A stretch of DNA of 64,000 nucleotides from Litomosoides sigmodontis (lineage: Eukaryota; Nematoda; Chromadorea; Rhabditida; Onchocercidae), in NCBI GenBank assembly GCA_963070105.1, contig OY718804.1, forward strand, positions 9,578,317-9,642,316. Reading direction: 5' to 3'. The notes under the pieces were generated by a model. It made no database searches and was not told where the DNA came from. It saw nothing but the letters and a program-made list of their open reading frames with translations. Both the position numbers and the translations under genes were made by a program. This document shows, piece after piece, positions 1 to 16,481 of the stretch. Each line of letters starts with the position of its first letter. The stretch's first letter is position 1.

Positions 1-347
1 TTTCATTTGTATGCTTTTCACTCATTCAATGCTGCGATTTATAACAGTCATGAAATAGTAAATTGATTGAATTGATTGACAAATAATAATTTCATGTTGT
101 TGCAGGAATGCAGCAATAGATAGGTTAATGAAAACTATCGCAATATGATTATTTATGAATTTACTTATATATTTCTAATTAATCCGTTTCCCTGCTTTCT
201 TTCCTCATTAATTAATGATTAAATTAAATCCTAATTGCTTAAGGTTGATTTGCACGATTATGATAAACGATAGAAATTTCAGTACAATATTACACTTATC
301 TTCAATTCACTGGTAAAAATTCTGTTCTAATAGATGGTGGGTTTCAG
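1..347. other. Presumed intron of the EB gene
   Basis: AT-rich sequence ending in the acceptor GGTTTCAG at 340-347 before the first recognised EB exon. I see no exon here with confidence. A short acceptor-like TTGCAG near 101-106 could start one. Confidence 0.5.
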
Positions 348-2790
348 GTGAATGGACGATGCGTAAAAAGACGTGTTCCAGGTAGTGCATGCATTACTAG
401 CGAACAGTGCTTGGATGAATCAAACTGCTTGAATGGATACTGTAGATGTGTTAATGGTACCAAACTGTTGTCGAGGTTGGTGAAACTTTTTGACTAGCTA
501 AAGTGGGCTTTTGCTAATATTTTAGATCGAAATGACAGATGTGATTTGATTAGGTTACATTTCCTTAGATCACGAAGAATGTTCGTTCAGTTGTACTTGA
601 TCATTCTGCTTTTTAGGTACTGTATTCGACGTGATGAAAATGAAAAGTGTGATACCTATCAAACTTATGTAAACGGAAAATGCTTAGATTTAGCAGTACC
701 AGGTGAAAATTGCATTGATAGCTTGCAGTGTGTTGCAGCTTCCACATGCCGTGCAGGTAAATCGATTTGGTGCTGAAGGATTTGCTTGGTTGGACATACA
801 GTTTTTGTATGATTTATAAATCGAAAGTTACAATTTATTACATTTGTAAATAATTGATAGTTATTAGTAAAAATACAATTGATTTCAATCAAAGTGATCG
901 TTCATCCGTTTCACATTACTTCAATTAATTTATCTAATTGAAGTCATCGACCAATTCTGATGTTTAATTTTGTGAGATCATTTTAAGGCTGTTTTTTTAA
1001 TAGGTAAATGCATGTGCTTAAATGGATATATTGAAGTGAAAAAGTACTGCATTCGTGATGTTAGACCTTCAACAGAATGTAGTAGCAGTCAGGTATGATA
1101 TTATATCAAATATATCGTAATCATTGATTTCATCAGACAACACTGTTCTACTCCAACTTTACCTTAATTTATTTGCTCAAAAAATTTAAAAAGAATGTAG
1201 CAGTGGCAGTACAACATATATATGTTTATTTTAGGCAAAAATATCAGCCGTTGCGACGTGAAATTTCAGGTTTTTATAAATGGTCATTGCTATGAGTTTG
1301 CTAAAATTGGTGAATATTGCACCGAAACAACCCTTTGCTTGAGTGGTTCCATTTGCTACAACAATTACTGCAGTTGCCCAAAGGATACAGTTGTCCAGAA
1401 TGGACATTGTCGAAGAAAGCGGCATTGCCTCCAAAATGAAATTCAAATAGATGGACAGTGCTATCCGTTGGCGAATATTGGACAGAGTTGTCAATTTACG
1501 GAGCAGTGTGCATCAATTTCAGTTTGTTTGAACGGTCTCTGTATTTGTCCACCAGGTACTGTGCCGCAAAATAATATTTGCATATCGTCTGGTCCATGTC
1601 CTACCGGACAAATATATGTAGCTGGACGTTGCTGGGACATAGCCTATATTGGTCAGCCGTGTGTGTTCACGCAACAATGTCAAGGTTTCTCCATGTGTAT
1701 CGGTGGTACATGCCAATGTCGTAGTGATAAGATAGTACGGAATGGATTGTGTACGAAGGATCAGTGCAGTGGTAATGAAATAATGATCGATGGAATATGT
1801 TTCAATATGGTATGCTCCTATTTAATTTTTAAATTACTCTCACTCAATTAAATCAAATCGAATTCAACCGAATAAATCAATTAATCGATCAGCTAGTCAG
1901 TTAATCAGTCAATAATTGTTAATTTCGGTATTTTCAAAATATAAAATTTTGAGCATTCAAGAAAAGCTTCTCCATATATTCCATAAAATCTTTTGCATTT
2001 TATGTTAATTTAATAAAGTGAAAAATTTTAATTAATTAATTAGCAATAACACCCATTAAATTATAATTTACACAGGCAAAAATTAACGATTTTTGCTATT
2101 ATACGAAGCAATGTCAAGGAAATGCAACTTGTCAAAGCGGTAAATGTACATGTCCATCGGGTACAGTTAATTTTAACAACACCTGTATCATCAACGCAAA
2201 ATGCCAACCGTATCAGATTTCCGTCAATGATTCATGTCTTGATACTGTTTCTATTGGAATGACCTGCCAGCATAACTCCCAATGCATCGGTTTGTCTTGT
2301 TATTTAGCTTAAAAAAATTTGAAAATTTTGCTGAAATTTATCTTTCTCTTACACTCTAATCATATGCCATTATCCTATGAAATTAGTAAAATAAATTTTA
2401 AATATTTCTTCTTTACTGCATAGAATATAACAGGTATCATTTTGCAAATTGAAATTCAAATTAAATTGTTAAGCGATAATAAGCTAATTGAGATAATTTT
2501 CAGAATCAGCAAGTTGTGTGCCAGGAATAAATTTGATCAGTTCTTCCACCCGAACATGTCAGTGCAATAGCGGTACGATATTTACCGGTTCCAAATGTCT
2601 TCCCTCACCCGTACACTGTCCATCATCTACCGTTTACATTGCCGACAAAATTTGCTATCCTTTAGTTCAGATAGGTCAATTCTGTTTTTGTACCGTTCAA
2701 TGTATGGGTTACTCGATATGTTCACGTCAAATATGCAAATGTCCTCCTGGCCATACTGCTATTAACAGCGTTTGCAGGCGAACTAACTAA
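348..2790 (+). CDS. EB-module cysteine-rich protein, 5' partial
   Basis: Exons read as 348-475, 617-756, 1004-1092, 1270-1809, 2076-2289 and 2504-2790, and all splice phases join. They encode about 465 residues ending in TAA. The protein is a chain of cysteine-rich units of about 50-55 residues. Each has a 'xxxGxCxxxxxIGxxC' segment, then a C-x5-7-C-x4-C step and a 'C.CPxGT' step, which is the pattern of the nematode EB module. Exon 4 alone holds about three units (for example CPTGQIYVAGRCWDIAYIGQ at its middle). EB proteins are usually secreted or the ectodomains of membrane proteins; no transmembrane segment is seen in the part present. The start lies upstream of 348, probably outside the window, so signal peptide and total length are unknown. 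The family call rests on repeat spacing. EGF-like repeats are the alternative but fit the spacing less well. Confidence 0.85.
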
Positions 2791-4253
2791 CCACTGATAG
2801 TATGTTGTTTGCTATTCGTTATGACGAAGAGGAAGTAATTGCAACTCTTTAGCAAATTATTGCACATCAACTTTTTTTTTTCCTTCTGTTACATTTTGAT
2901 AATTTTCGAAATTTCATTGCTATAAGTTTAACAATGAATTTATTGATTGACATATTCAAATTTTTTTGCATTAGCAAATGGAATCATTTGAATCATTTGC
3001 AGTGGTAATTAATTGTTGAGGGAATGATTTTTTGAATAGTTATGAAAGCGAAGAGTTGATTTCATTACGTGAGGTAGGATGAATCAATAATCTATCAGTG
3101 ATATGATATGATAAATATGTGAAAGGAGAAAAGCACTGCTACCACAAAGAGTTCGTCGTGAGAAAGGGTCTCCCAAAAATCTCTTTCAATTTTACCATTA
3201 AAGAATAATTTTAGTAATTCAATTAGTAATTAATAATTCAAAGATTTTATAACACACTGCAACAAATGCGTGCTAGTGAATTGCACGCATGGATGAAAAC
3301 TTAAATTATTCAAAAATGCGAAGTTAATTATCAATTGATAGGATGTGGAAAAAAAACGTTTTTTGATATGAAAATACATTTTGCAAGTGAACTTTGTGTA
3401 TATTTTTTGCTTTTAGCTTATATGATTGAAAAGTTATTTTCTGCATATGCGTGAAAAATTTTTGAAATTTTTCATTGGATAAAAGTGAACATCATGTTAC
3501 GGTGAATTTGTTAGTTGCATATCATATTTTCCACTGTTGAAATTTTTTCTCCTCCATTTTCATTACTTTTATTCAATTTACAATTTATGAGCACTATTCT
3601 AGTATAAAACAATGTATAAGGTTAAGTTTGGAAAAGACTGTGTTAATAAGATATATATGCTACTTTTAACTTGTAACTGAGTAATTCAACAATGCTACTT
3701 TTGTGAATCAATTTCTCTAAAAATCTCAAAGCAAAGATTTCTTTAGAAAAACATATAACCATTTTCATTTCTCCAGATTACTGTTGGTAGAAAGAGTGAT
3801 TGAAAACCATTTCCAATATTCGATAATTGTTATTAGTTCTAATTTTTATAACACGAAACATAGTTTGGCTGAGAAAGGAATGGCATTCTAAAATAATTTC
3901 GTCTTTTTTTAAAATTTTTTCATTAGTTTTACAAGCTATGTAAGAAATAGAGAGATTATACATACTTCACATTTACATACTTTACACTTAGAAAAATTCC
4001 TTTCTAATGATCGAAATGAAAGTGGAATAATACGAAATTGAAGTGCGTTAGGTGTTGGAGGACATCGAATGCGGGAAAAAAACCATCTAAAATATTTTTT
4101 TATTAAAAGTAATTAAAATTGTTTGAACAAATTTGAATTCCTCAGACACGGATATTTTAGTGCATTTCAACTTTGAAACAACAAACGGTCGAATTTGCTC
4201 ATTGCTTTCATTCCTAAATTTCTCTATTACCTTTGCTTTAAGATAATAGCAAA
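2791..4253. other. Intergenic, AT-rich
   Basis: This stretch lies between the EB-gene stop and the next start. It has no convincing exon, repeat or RNA gene. Open frames here, such as the one on the minus strand at 3778-3963, have no family features or flanking splice sites and look like chance. Confidence 0.5.
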
Positions 4254-5287
4254 ATGTCCGTAGAGAAAAAAGCAGACGAGAAAAGAGAAACGGCGGAAAT
4301 AATTGAAAAGGTCAAATTGCATTGATTTCAGATTTCGCTTTTCCTCTTCTATTCTTCCGTACTGGCTGAGATGACCTGTCTGAAATCTTTCAATTTCAAG
4401 CAAATCACCTTGTGTTTCAGGATTCAGAACGAGAGGAAGCACCGTTTGGTGAATCGTTGGCATCGTGTTCGGAAGTGGAGTGGGACACAGCTGATCCAGC
4501 CTACGCATCCGAACTTATCAATGTGAAGAAGAAACCTGTATGCCCAATTAATTACTGACCTAGCTAATTTTCATTTAAAAGAGGAAAGGGTTACTAACAT
4601 TCCCATTGTTATCTATCTAGGTGGAAGGAGTAGCTGAGACAGGTGAGATGATTGAAAATTATCAATTTCGATCTTTTTTTTCAATCTTCAAATAACACTT
4701 TTAACTTCTTCAGGACAAGGTAACAGTGTTTGCTGCACCGAGTGCGAAGACAATTGAACGGACGATCATTCGAACAGATACTCTTTCTGAAAGTCTTGGT
4801 ATGAATTACGTATGATGAAGAGAGACAGAGGGAAAAAGACGTTGAGAGAGAAGGAAGCGAATGAACGTTTCCCATTTCTTTAGTAAGGATACTTCAAAAA
4901 AAGCGAAAAAAAAATTCTCAATTTTTTCAATTTTTCAAAATTCTCAATTCTCAAGCTAATTAATAAATATTTTATTTTTAAACCCCCTGTCTTCTTTTTA
5001 AAAAAAACCTTTTTTACAATGATAATTGAATTTAATTAATTAACCTAGCAATTCATTGCCTTTTTCCTTTTTTTGGCCTGAAATTAACTTTCTTGTTAAT
5101 TAATTAGCCTGAAATTACTGTACTCTTTCTGTTTGTAGATGAGAACGCTGAAGCAATTGGAAGAATGGCATCGGCAATTGCACACATTTTCCTTTCCGAT
5201 AAAACGATCCCATCTGTGAATGTGTCCGTTAATCTTCAGGAAGTTCCAAGTGCGCCTCAAACTTCCACTGAGCCACGAACACCATGA
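4254..5287 (+). CDS. Small protein of unknown function
   Basis: Four exons join in phase: 4254-4310, 4421-4537, 4714-4798 and 5139-5287, giving about 135 residues. A 9-base exon at 4621-4629 (GTG GAA GGA, between TCTAG and GTAGCT) could be added without changing the frame. The ATG follows a CTTTAAG acceptor-like site, consistent with SL trans-splicing. An AATAAA lies at 5530-5535, about 240 bases after the stop. The product starts MSVEKKADEKRETAEI and is acidic and hydrophilic in its first half. A later stretch, EAIGRMASAIAHIFLSD, could form an amphipathic helix. There is no signal peptide or membrane segment. I do not recognise the family and assign no function. Consistent splicing and low stop density support a real gene. 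Confidence 0.6.
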
Positions 5288-6050
5288 AATAGAAGGAAGG
5301 TGCTGTCCTTCTCCGACAGTACTTCCTAAGTGTCAAGTTTTTTGCTTTTTAATTGCTTGAATGTTTCCTTTCATCGTTCCGTCATCATTTCATGTGAACT
5401 CTTCTATTTGCTACAGTTTCGCAAAAAAATTCAATTAAAATTATTTCAAATGCATATTTGGAATAATATCATGGGATGGCTATTCCATAACTAACCACTT
5501 ATTTCTTGTATGTTTTTTTCCCCTAAGGAAATAAAATTTTCAAGCACTACTGGCATTTTCAAATAGAAAATGAAATCAACTGCACTGCACAATATCGTGC
5601 AGTAAAATTTTATCAAAATGTTAAAATTTTCAAGTGCATTTTCCAACATCAAGTGATTTCATGCAAAAAGATTTAATTAATTGCTTATTGGATGTTCAAG
5701 CTTCATGACGCACTATTATGCGTGTGGCCAATAAATGTACCGTGGAAAACGAACGATTTCCACCTTATCATTTAGTATTCATGCAACAAATAAGTAGGAC
5801 AGATGTGAAATTGAATGGAGAATATCCGAGTGACAGTAATAAAGAAGGCAGGAACATTTAGCTGCAACGAACTGTCAGGTACTTGACACGACTAACGTAA
5901 GAACGGAATTTTTAAATGAGAATTCGTTTACACTCAGCATTGCTTGTTGCTCTGTCCGTTTGATCCTTCTAGAATTCGTCTTTCATCTTGGATCTTATTG
6001 CCTTCACTGATTGCCGGTGCTTTCAAATCCTTCGGAATCCTTTTCAGAAA
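5288..6050. other. Intergenic and 5' region of pold-2
   Basis: This holds the 3' flank of the small gene with AATAAA at 5530-5535, then about 500 bp before pold-2. The motif AAAATTTTCAAG recurs near 5533 and 5624. A 3' splice acceptor CCTTTTCAG at 6039-6047 sits just before the pold-2 ATG and fits an SL acceptor. Confidence 0.5.
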
Positions 6051-8523
6051 ATGAATCGTCATCAACGTCATTCAGCTTCCTATCAAAACTTATCAGATAA
6101 ATATTTGATTGGAAGACATGAAATGGAGGCGGAATGTTTTCATCGGCAGTATTATCATATATATCGAGCCAGAGTTAAGCTATTGCAGAAGCGAATCGTT
6201 GATAACGCTAAACTATTGCTTGGTATTATCTTATATCAACGAAAAGTATGAATGAAACTAGAATTTTAAACGTTTTCAATAACATCGCTCATCAATTGGT
6301 GCTGTTAATTCGCAGTTAGCGCGAGCAACAATAAATATAGGGGTTAATCATATTGGAAAAATATGGAAAATTTTAGCATGCTAGATGATAAAATAAGTCT
6401 TTATGGTATCCTCGAATTTAGCCTTTTAATAGTTTCACTGATATTAGCGACAACAAACAAGCATATGGTAAGAAACCTATTTCCTATCCATGAATTTTAA
6501 GTTGCAAATAATAGACTTTGTAATGTAGTCAATTCTAAGGTGATGATGTTGAACCATGTCGACTTACAAAGGTTACAAAAAATGACAAGGTTTTCATCAT
6601 TGGTACGATAGCGAAGCGTGTAAAGTTGAGACCAAGCATCCTTCGTGATCTTGCGGAGGAACAGCTTATCCTTCCACAACCAGTTGCGGAAGACAAGTAA
6701 GATGATTTGTATTTTTATAGTTCAGTTGGTTCTAATGAATTTATCATAAATCCAAAATCGTGAACTTGCTTCGTAATTAATTTTTAACAGCAGATTAATA
6801 GGGGATGAAGATTTTGTGGAATTAGAAGACGACAACCAAATTGTGCGTCTTTCTGGTGATTTTGCTCTGGATGAACTTGCAACAGGATGTGTAGTTGGCA
6901 TATATGGCATGCGACTTGAAGATGACATCTTTCAAGTTAATCAGATGATTTGGCCTACCAAAGCACCACAGCCAGTATATCCAGTTCTAAATGACGACAG
7001 GTAGGTTTAAGTTGGAAGAAGAAACTACTCAATCTTGTTCTGTGCTCATTAAATCAGTTTTATTTATTGCAATGAAAATAAGCAGCTTCACTTTGTTTGC
7101 ACTCTAATGAATCAAAATTTCCCCTCAAAAAGCTTATTAGTTATTTTTGTTAAGGTATGTTGCCTTCGTCTCAGGATTCTCTTTCACTGGTCAAGCTGAT
7201 AAGGACGCAGAAAAGATATTTTCTCTTGATTTGTTACAGAAGTGGCTTTGTGGCGTACTGCCGCTATCCGGGAAGGTTTACACATTCTCAAATTATTTTA
7301 TATTTATTGGTAGAACTTTTAACTTTATATGTGCGTGTCTGTCAGCAGTTGCTCGATAAAAAACGCATATTGTTTTCTAGCATTCATTGTAGAGCATTGC
7401 ATAACGAAGTAGTTGAAAAAACTTGCTTAAATGGAATGCTTTCAGGAGCGTGATACTGTAGAAAGAGTGGTGCGCTTGATAGTAGCTGGGGAAAGTGTTG
7501 CTATCACAGAACGGGTGAGTCGCATGCATTTAGCATGGTCTAGCACAATTTACTTGATTCAAAAAATAAAATTTATTTGAATATGATTTATATTCCTGAA
7601 ATTATTGGGACTTGTATTCCAGAGAAAACAATTTACAACAGCTGCTCGTTATCAAATTAAAAATGAGAAGTGCCCAAATGTTGAGTGTGTAGCACACATG
7701 GACGAATTTTTGTCGAAGATATGTGTAAGTTCAACTCGTTCTTGACAATTATCCGTCGTGACAAATGTTTATTAGGGTAGATATGCATTTGCTTTGACTT
7801 TCCATGTCTACAGAAATGTATACAAGATGTTTCAGAGTTTGATGGAAGTTGATGTTATGCCTGGCATAGGTGATCCATCCACTTATCTAATGCCTCAGCA
7901 GCCAATTCATCGCGCAGTATTTGAAATGGGTTCTAGACACGGGAAGATGCTCAATCTCGTAACCAACCCTTATCAATTCATCTTAGAAGGCGTTCATATC
8001 TTAGGAACATCAGGTGAGTCAAATCAAATCAGAATTGATCTATAAACAATTTTAATGCATATATTACCAGGACGAAGTGTTCGTGTTTTCGTATCTGGAA
8101 ATAATATTAAAAACTACACAAGGTATCGTAATCGGATATTGTTTCAATCAAGCTTACAGACAAATTCTTTTAGGCGAGTGCTTGTCTGATTTGAAACGTT
8201 TCACGGAAAAATTTAGCGGTATTGAATTGCTTAGCGAAATTCTCCAGTGGCAACATTTGGCACCGACTATTCCAGACACCGTAGATGGTTTTCCATTCCT
8301 GGATCGAGACCCGTTTATTATTGAATCATTTCCACATATACTTTTTGCAGCAAATCAGCCGGAGGCATCACATGTTGTTGTTGAATATGAGGGCAATCGG
8401 CGCACACTCCTCCTTTCCATACCCAGTTTTACGAAAACATTCTCAATGGTGCTGGTAAATTTACGGAACCTTGAAGTCATTGAACATAACTTTTCTGTTG
8501 ATAGACTAGTTTGGAATAAATAA
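6051..8523 (+). CDS. pold-2: DNA polymerase delta small (B) subunit, POLD2/p50
   Basis: Nine exons join in phase: 6051-6222, 6540-6696, 6791-7000, 7155-7275, 7446-7514, 7623-7724, 7836-8013, 8071-8122 and 8160-8523. They give 474 residues, close to human POLD2 (about 469). This is the non-catalytic B subunit that holds the catalytic subunit of polymerase delta and links it to the rest of the holoenzyme for nuclear replication and repair. Seen directly: an N-terminal OB-fold region with ILRDLAEEQLILPQP; a middle region with KAPQPVYPVLNDDRYVAFVSG; and, in the inactive phosphoesterase domain, VDVMPG, MPQQPIH and LVTNPYQF, each matching the POLD2 layout. Human and worm spacing match exactly around VDVMPG, which decides the acceptor at 7835. 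The start was chosen because ATG follows TTTTCAG directly. The next gene is separated from it by a TIR element. Confidence 0.95.
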
Positions 8524-8762
8524 TTGTGTGATATGACCCGTATTTATCTACTATAAAAGCTATAAAGGTCCTAAAAGGCGTCTTCCACGAAAAAGTTCAA
8601 ATTAAAAGATTTTCACATGCGAACACCGAATATTCATTCATTACGTTGCTAATATGGCTTTTTATCATGTATTTATCTACTATGTATTTATTAAATGAAT
8701 TGAAAAACGGCAATATCATTCCTTTCCTTCCCTGTCTGCGTTTCTCTGGATGGAAGAAAAAT

Positions 8763-8944
8763 GCGAACAATATATCTGTCCTGACGTGATTTCATGTTAT
8801 TTCATGAACGGTTTAACTAAAAGTAATTTATATTTATAAGTTAAAATGAAGACGAGAAATTTCAATATTGCAAGGTTATATAACATAACAGATAAGGTGG
8901 TCGAAGTACTAAATTGATTTGTCAAATTCAGTGGAAATTCTTTG
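8763..8944 (+). repeat. Left terminal inverted repeat
   Basis: Left arm of the 1.4 kb element. Its reverse complement is found at 9953-10137. It shares with that arm the blocks CAATATTGCAAGGTTATATA and CAAATTCAGTGGAAATTCTT. Confidence 0.85.
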
Positions 8945-9952
8945 GTTTAAAAATTAAAATTAGGAAGCAAGCTACGAATGATTCAAGGGAAAGATATCCG
9001 TTATTTTTTAGGTTAAAGGCTTACGTTTTACGTAAAAGTAGGGTAGGTAATTTGGAATATTATGGCCTATATATACTAAGAATAAGCTAAGCCCGAAGCT
9101 CAACAACCACGTATATCGTCACGAATACTAATCGAAAAAGGACATACTTGCAAAGATTGTTTTTTTTCCCTTCTTGTTCCTGCATTTTCCCAATCCTGCA
9201 ATTTTCCATAGATAACCGTAATAAAAAGCCACGATATAAATGATAAGTGATATCGGTACTTTGAAGTATGAGAAGGAACCAGCCAGCATGCAAGAATTGT
9301 AGTGATTAAAATGAGGTAGAAAAAAGTCAAGATTAAAATGAACGCTTCCAACAGTGAAACGGACAAACTACCTTGTATTAAGTGGCAGTGATCTGTTCAA
9401 AATTAAACGAATGCCGGTTTTTTAACATCAGTAGTTCCCTCTAATTCACTTTTAAGAAATTACAAAAGAAATTTCCAGTCTGGCAACTATTTAAAACATT
9501 TTCGCAATTGGAAACTCCAACATTATAATTTGTTCGTGCAAAAGGTGATATTCACACTTAAATTTTGCCATTTTCCTTTTGATCAATAGTAGAAGGTTGT
9601 TGCCTTCCTTGAAGATTTCAATTATAGATAGTGATGATAACAAAATAACTTATGACAAATTGAATTTAAAAATTCCTTTACTCAAATATCTTCATTTCAT
9701 GCAGTTTTTGCTTTTGTAGAACTTCTCAACCGAAGCTAATGCTTGTGACCATGTCTTCGTTTTCTGTGAATACTGATGGGAAAGTGTTGCTAGTGCACTG
9801 ATGTTATTTCATATAACAAAAACCACAGGAATTGCAAACGAAGAAATTAAACAAAGCGTAATCTATCGTGACAACGAGATGCTGATAGCGTAATACTCCC
9901 CCATAAAAAGTTTTAAAATTAATTCTGAATAAAAATTCAAAACAAATAATAG

Positions 9953-10137
9953 CAAAGAATTTCCACTGAATTTGATAAATCAATTTAGTACTTCTACCAT
10001 CCTATCTGTTACGTTATATAACCTTGCAATATTGAAATTTATGGTCTTCATTTTAACTTCTAAATATGATAAATTACTTCTAATTAAACCGTTCATGAAA
10101 TGACATGAAATCACGTCAGGACAGATATATTGTTCGC
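9953..10137 (-). repeat. Right terminal inverted repeat
   Basis: Right arm of the 1.4 kb element, the inverted copy of 8763-8944, ending at ATATATTGTTCGC. Confidence 0.85.
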
Positions 10138-11698
10138 TGAGTAATTTATATTCTTGTTAACCAGATTACATTATAAATTATGCCAATGAACCATATGAAG
10201 TAGACAGAAAATAGTAAACACTGCTTATTTCGATTGAAAATACTTTATTACAAATTTTACGAGCAAAATACTACGGCACAGATTGCGGTTCGCTTTTTAT
10301 TTCCTTTTTTTATGGACAGGAATCATTAATAACGTAAACATCAATTAGTGTTTGATGTGTCCTTGGTCGAATTCTCGTGAAATTCACAAACATAAAAATT
10401 GGAAACTATGAAATTTAGCTCTTTTCTAGTTTTATAAGAGCGCATATGTACAGATGCAAAGAGTACAACAGTGCAATAATGATAACAACAGCAGCAGCAA
10501 CAATCGTATGAGAAACACACAACTAATCATCAGCTAGATAATCTGATAAGCATATGACCGCATAGTATATACACAGGATTCTCTCATTTACAAAATATTT
10601 TTTCTCGAGTAATTCAAAAAAAAAAATGAAATGAGAGTACCCGACAATAACTTGCTGAGCAGGAAAGTTCCCTCATGGTCGTGGATGATAGCAGCGACAC
10701 TCACAGTCTACTTTCATTAACAAAACAACACCATTTTTTGAAAAATAATCTGAAAGTCAACAGATGAAGTGGAAAAGATTGGTCCAAAAAAAAGCAAATT
10801 CAAAACGTTCCGTTATCACTGAATTGTATACTGTGAACAAAATGCTAGGTCCTGTTTAATAAATGAATAAATGATTTTCATTATCTCTGCATTCCAAGAC
10901 AAAAAAAGAAAACAATGCGACATACAATACAACACAGACCTGTCTTGCACAGGAAACAGTTACCGTAAGTTACTTTTACACGATCGAATTCAAAATTTGT
11001 TTGTATAACAGATGCGTACACTGAATCGGAAATGGATGGAAAGTTAAAAGTAACCTTTCACATAGCTTCATTCATAGACAGAAAATTTGCATTTATTTGC
11101 ACAAAAATGGCCTTAGTATTCGATGGAGTTAAAAGCTGCACTACGAATAAAGAGCCAGAAAAGTGTCGTAATACAAAAAAATTTTTCACTCTGAATTCAT
11201 TTTATAAGCATATGCAGTTTGCAAAAGAAGCCTTTCTCATTAATTTATTTAAATACTCCTCCGACATAAACGAAAGCAATGGCATCTCCCATAATCATCT
11301 AAATACCATAAATACCAATAGTTGACAATAAAAAATGAGTTCAGCACAGACAAGTCCTCACTAGGTTAAATATTTAAACGCCTGTCTGAGATTAAAAGAA
11401 AGAAAAAAGCATGACACCTTCCACAACACAATAGCACCGTGAAGTAAATCGTCGAAGTATCTTCACTGGTATTTAGTTGACAAAAAATCGTTACAACGAA
11501 ATAAAGCAATTAGTTTTTTAATATTTGCTTTTGATAATGCATTAATTGGAGTTTTCTTGAAATGTGAAATTTCTTAAAAAATTGAAGTCTTGGACTTTTG
11601 AATTTTAAAATTAAAAAGAACAATAATGAAAAGAAGGCATCAATATATAACTATTTTGCAGGATACGAACGTTTCAACTTACTCACATATTATTCGTA
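10138..11698. other. 3' flank of the acyl-CoA synthetase gene
   Basis: Between the TIR element and the stop codon of the minus-strand acyl-CoA synthetase. It probably includes that gene's 3' UTR. A plus-strand open frame at 11032-11325 has no recognisable features and no splice context; I do not call it. Confidence 0.4.
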
Positions 11699-16457
<4,759 letters not shown>

Positions 16458-16481
16458 TTGAATCCACAATGGCGAAGTTCC

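Larger units (their letters stand above)
8763..10137. mobile_element. Non-autonomous element with long terminal inverted repeats
   Basis: The left arm 8763-8944 and right arm 9953-10137 are imperfect inverted copies of about 183 bp. They run from GCGAACAATATATCTGTCCT at the left tip to its complement at the right tip, with small substitutions and indels. Matching stops at both tips and at the inner sides. The unmatched core of about 1 kb has no recognisable transposase; its only open frames are short and membrane-like on the minus strand. This fits a large MITE or a solo long-TIR DNA transposon derivative. No clear target-site duplication is seen next to the tips, so the superfamily is open. 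Confidence 0.8.

Noticed and set aside
7151..7453. Longer alternative frames over the pold-2 exons at 7155-7453
   Set aside because: Shadow frames of the POLD2 exon; the family alignment fixes the frame and the donor at 7276.
9087..9366. Minus-strand membrane-like frames in the TIR element core
   Set aside because: Short, AT-rich hydrophobic frames with no transposase motif or conservation signal visible.
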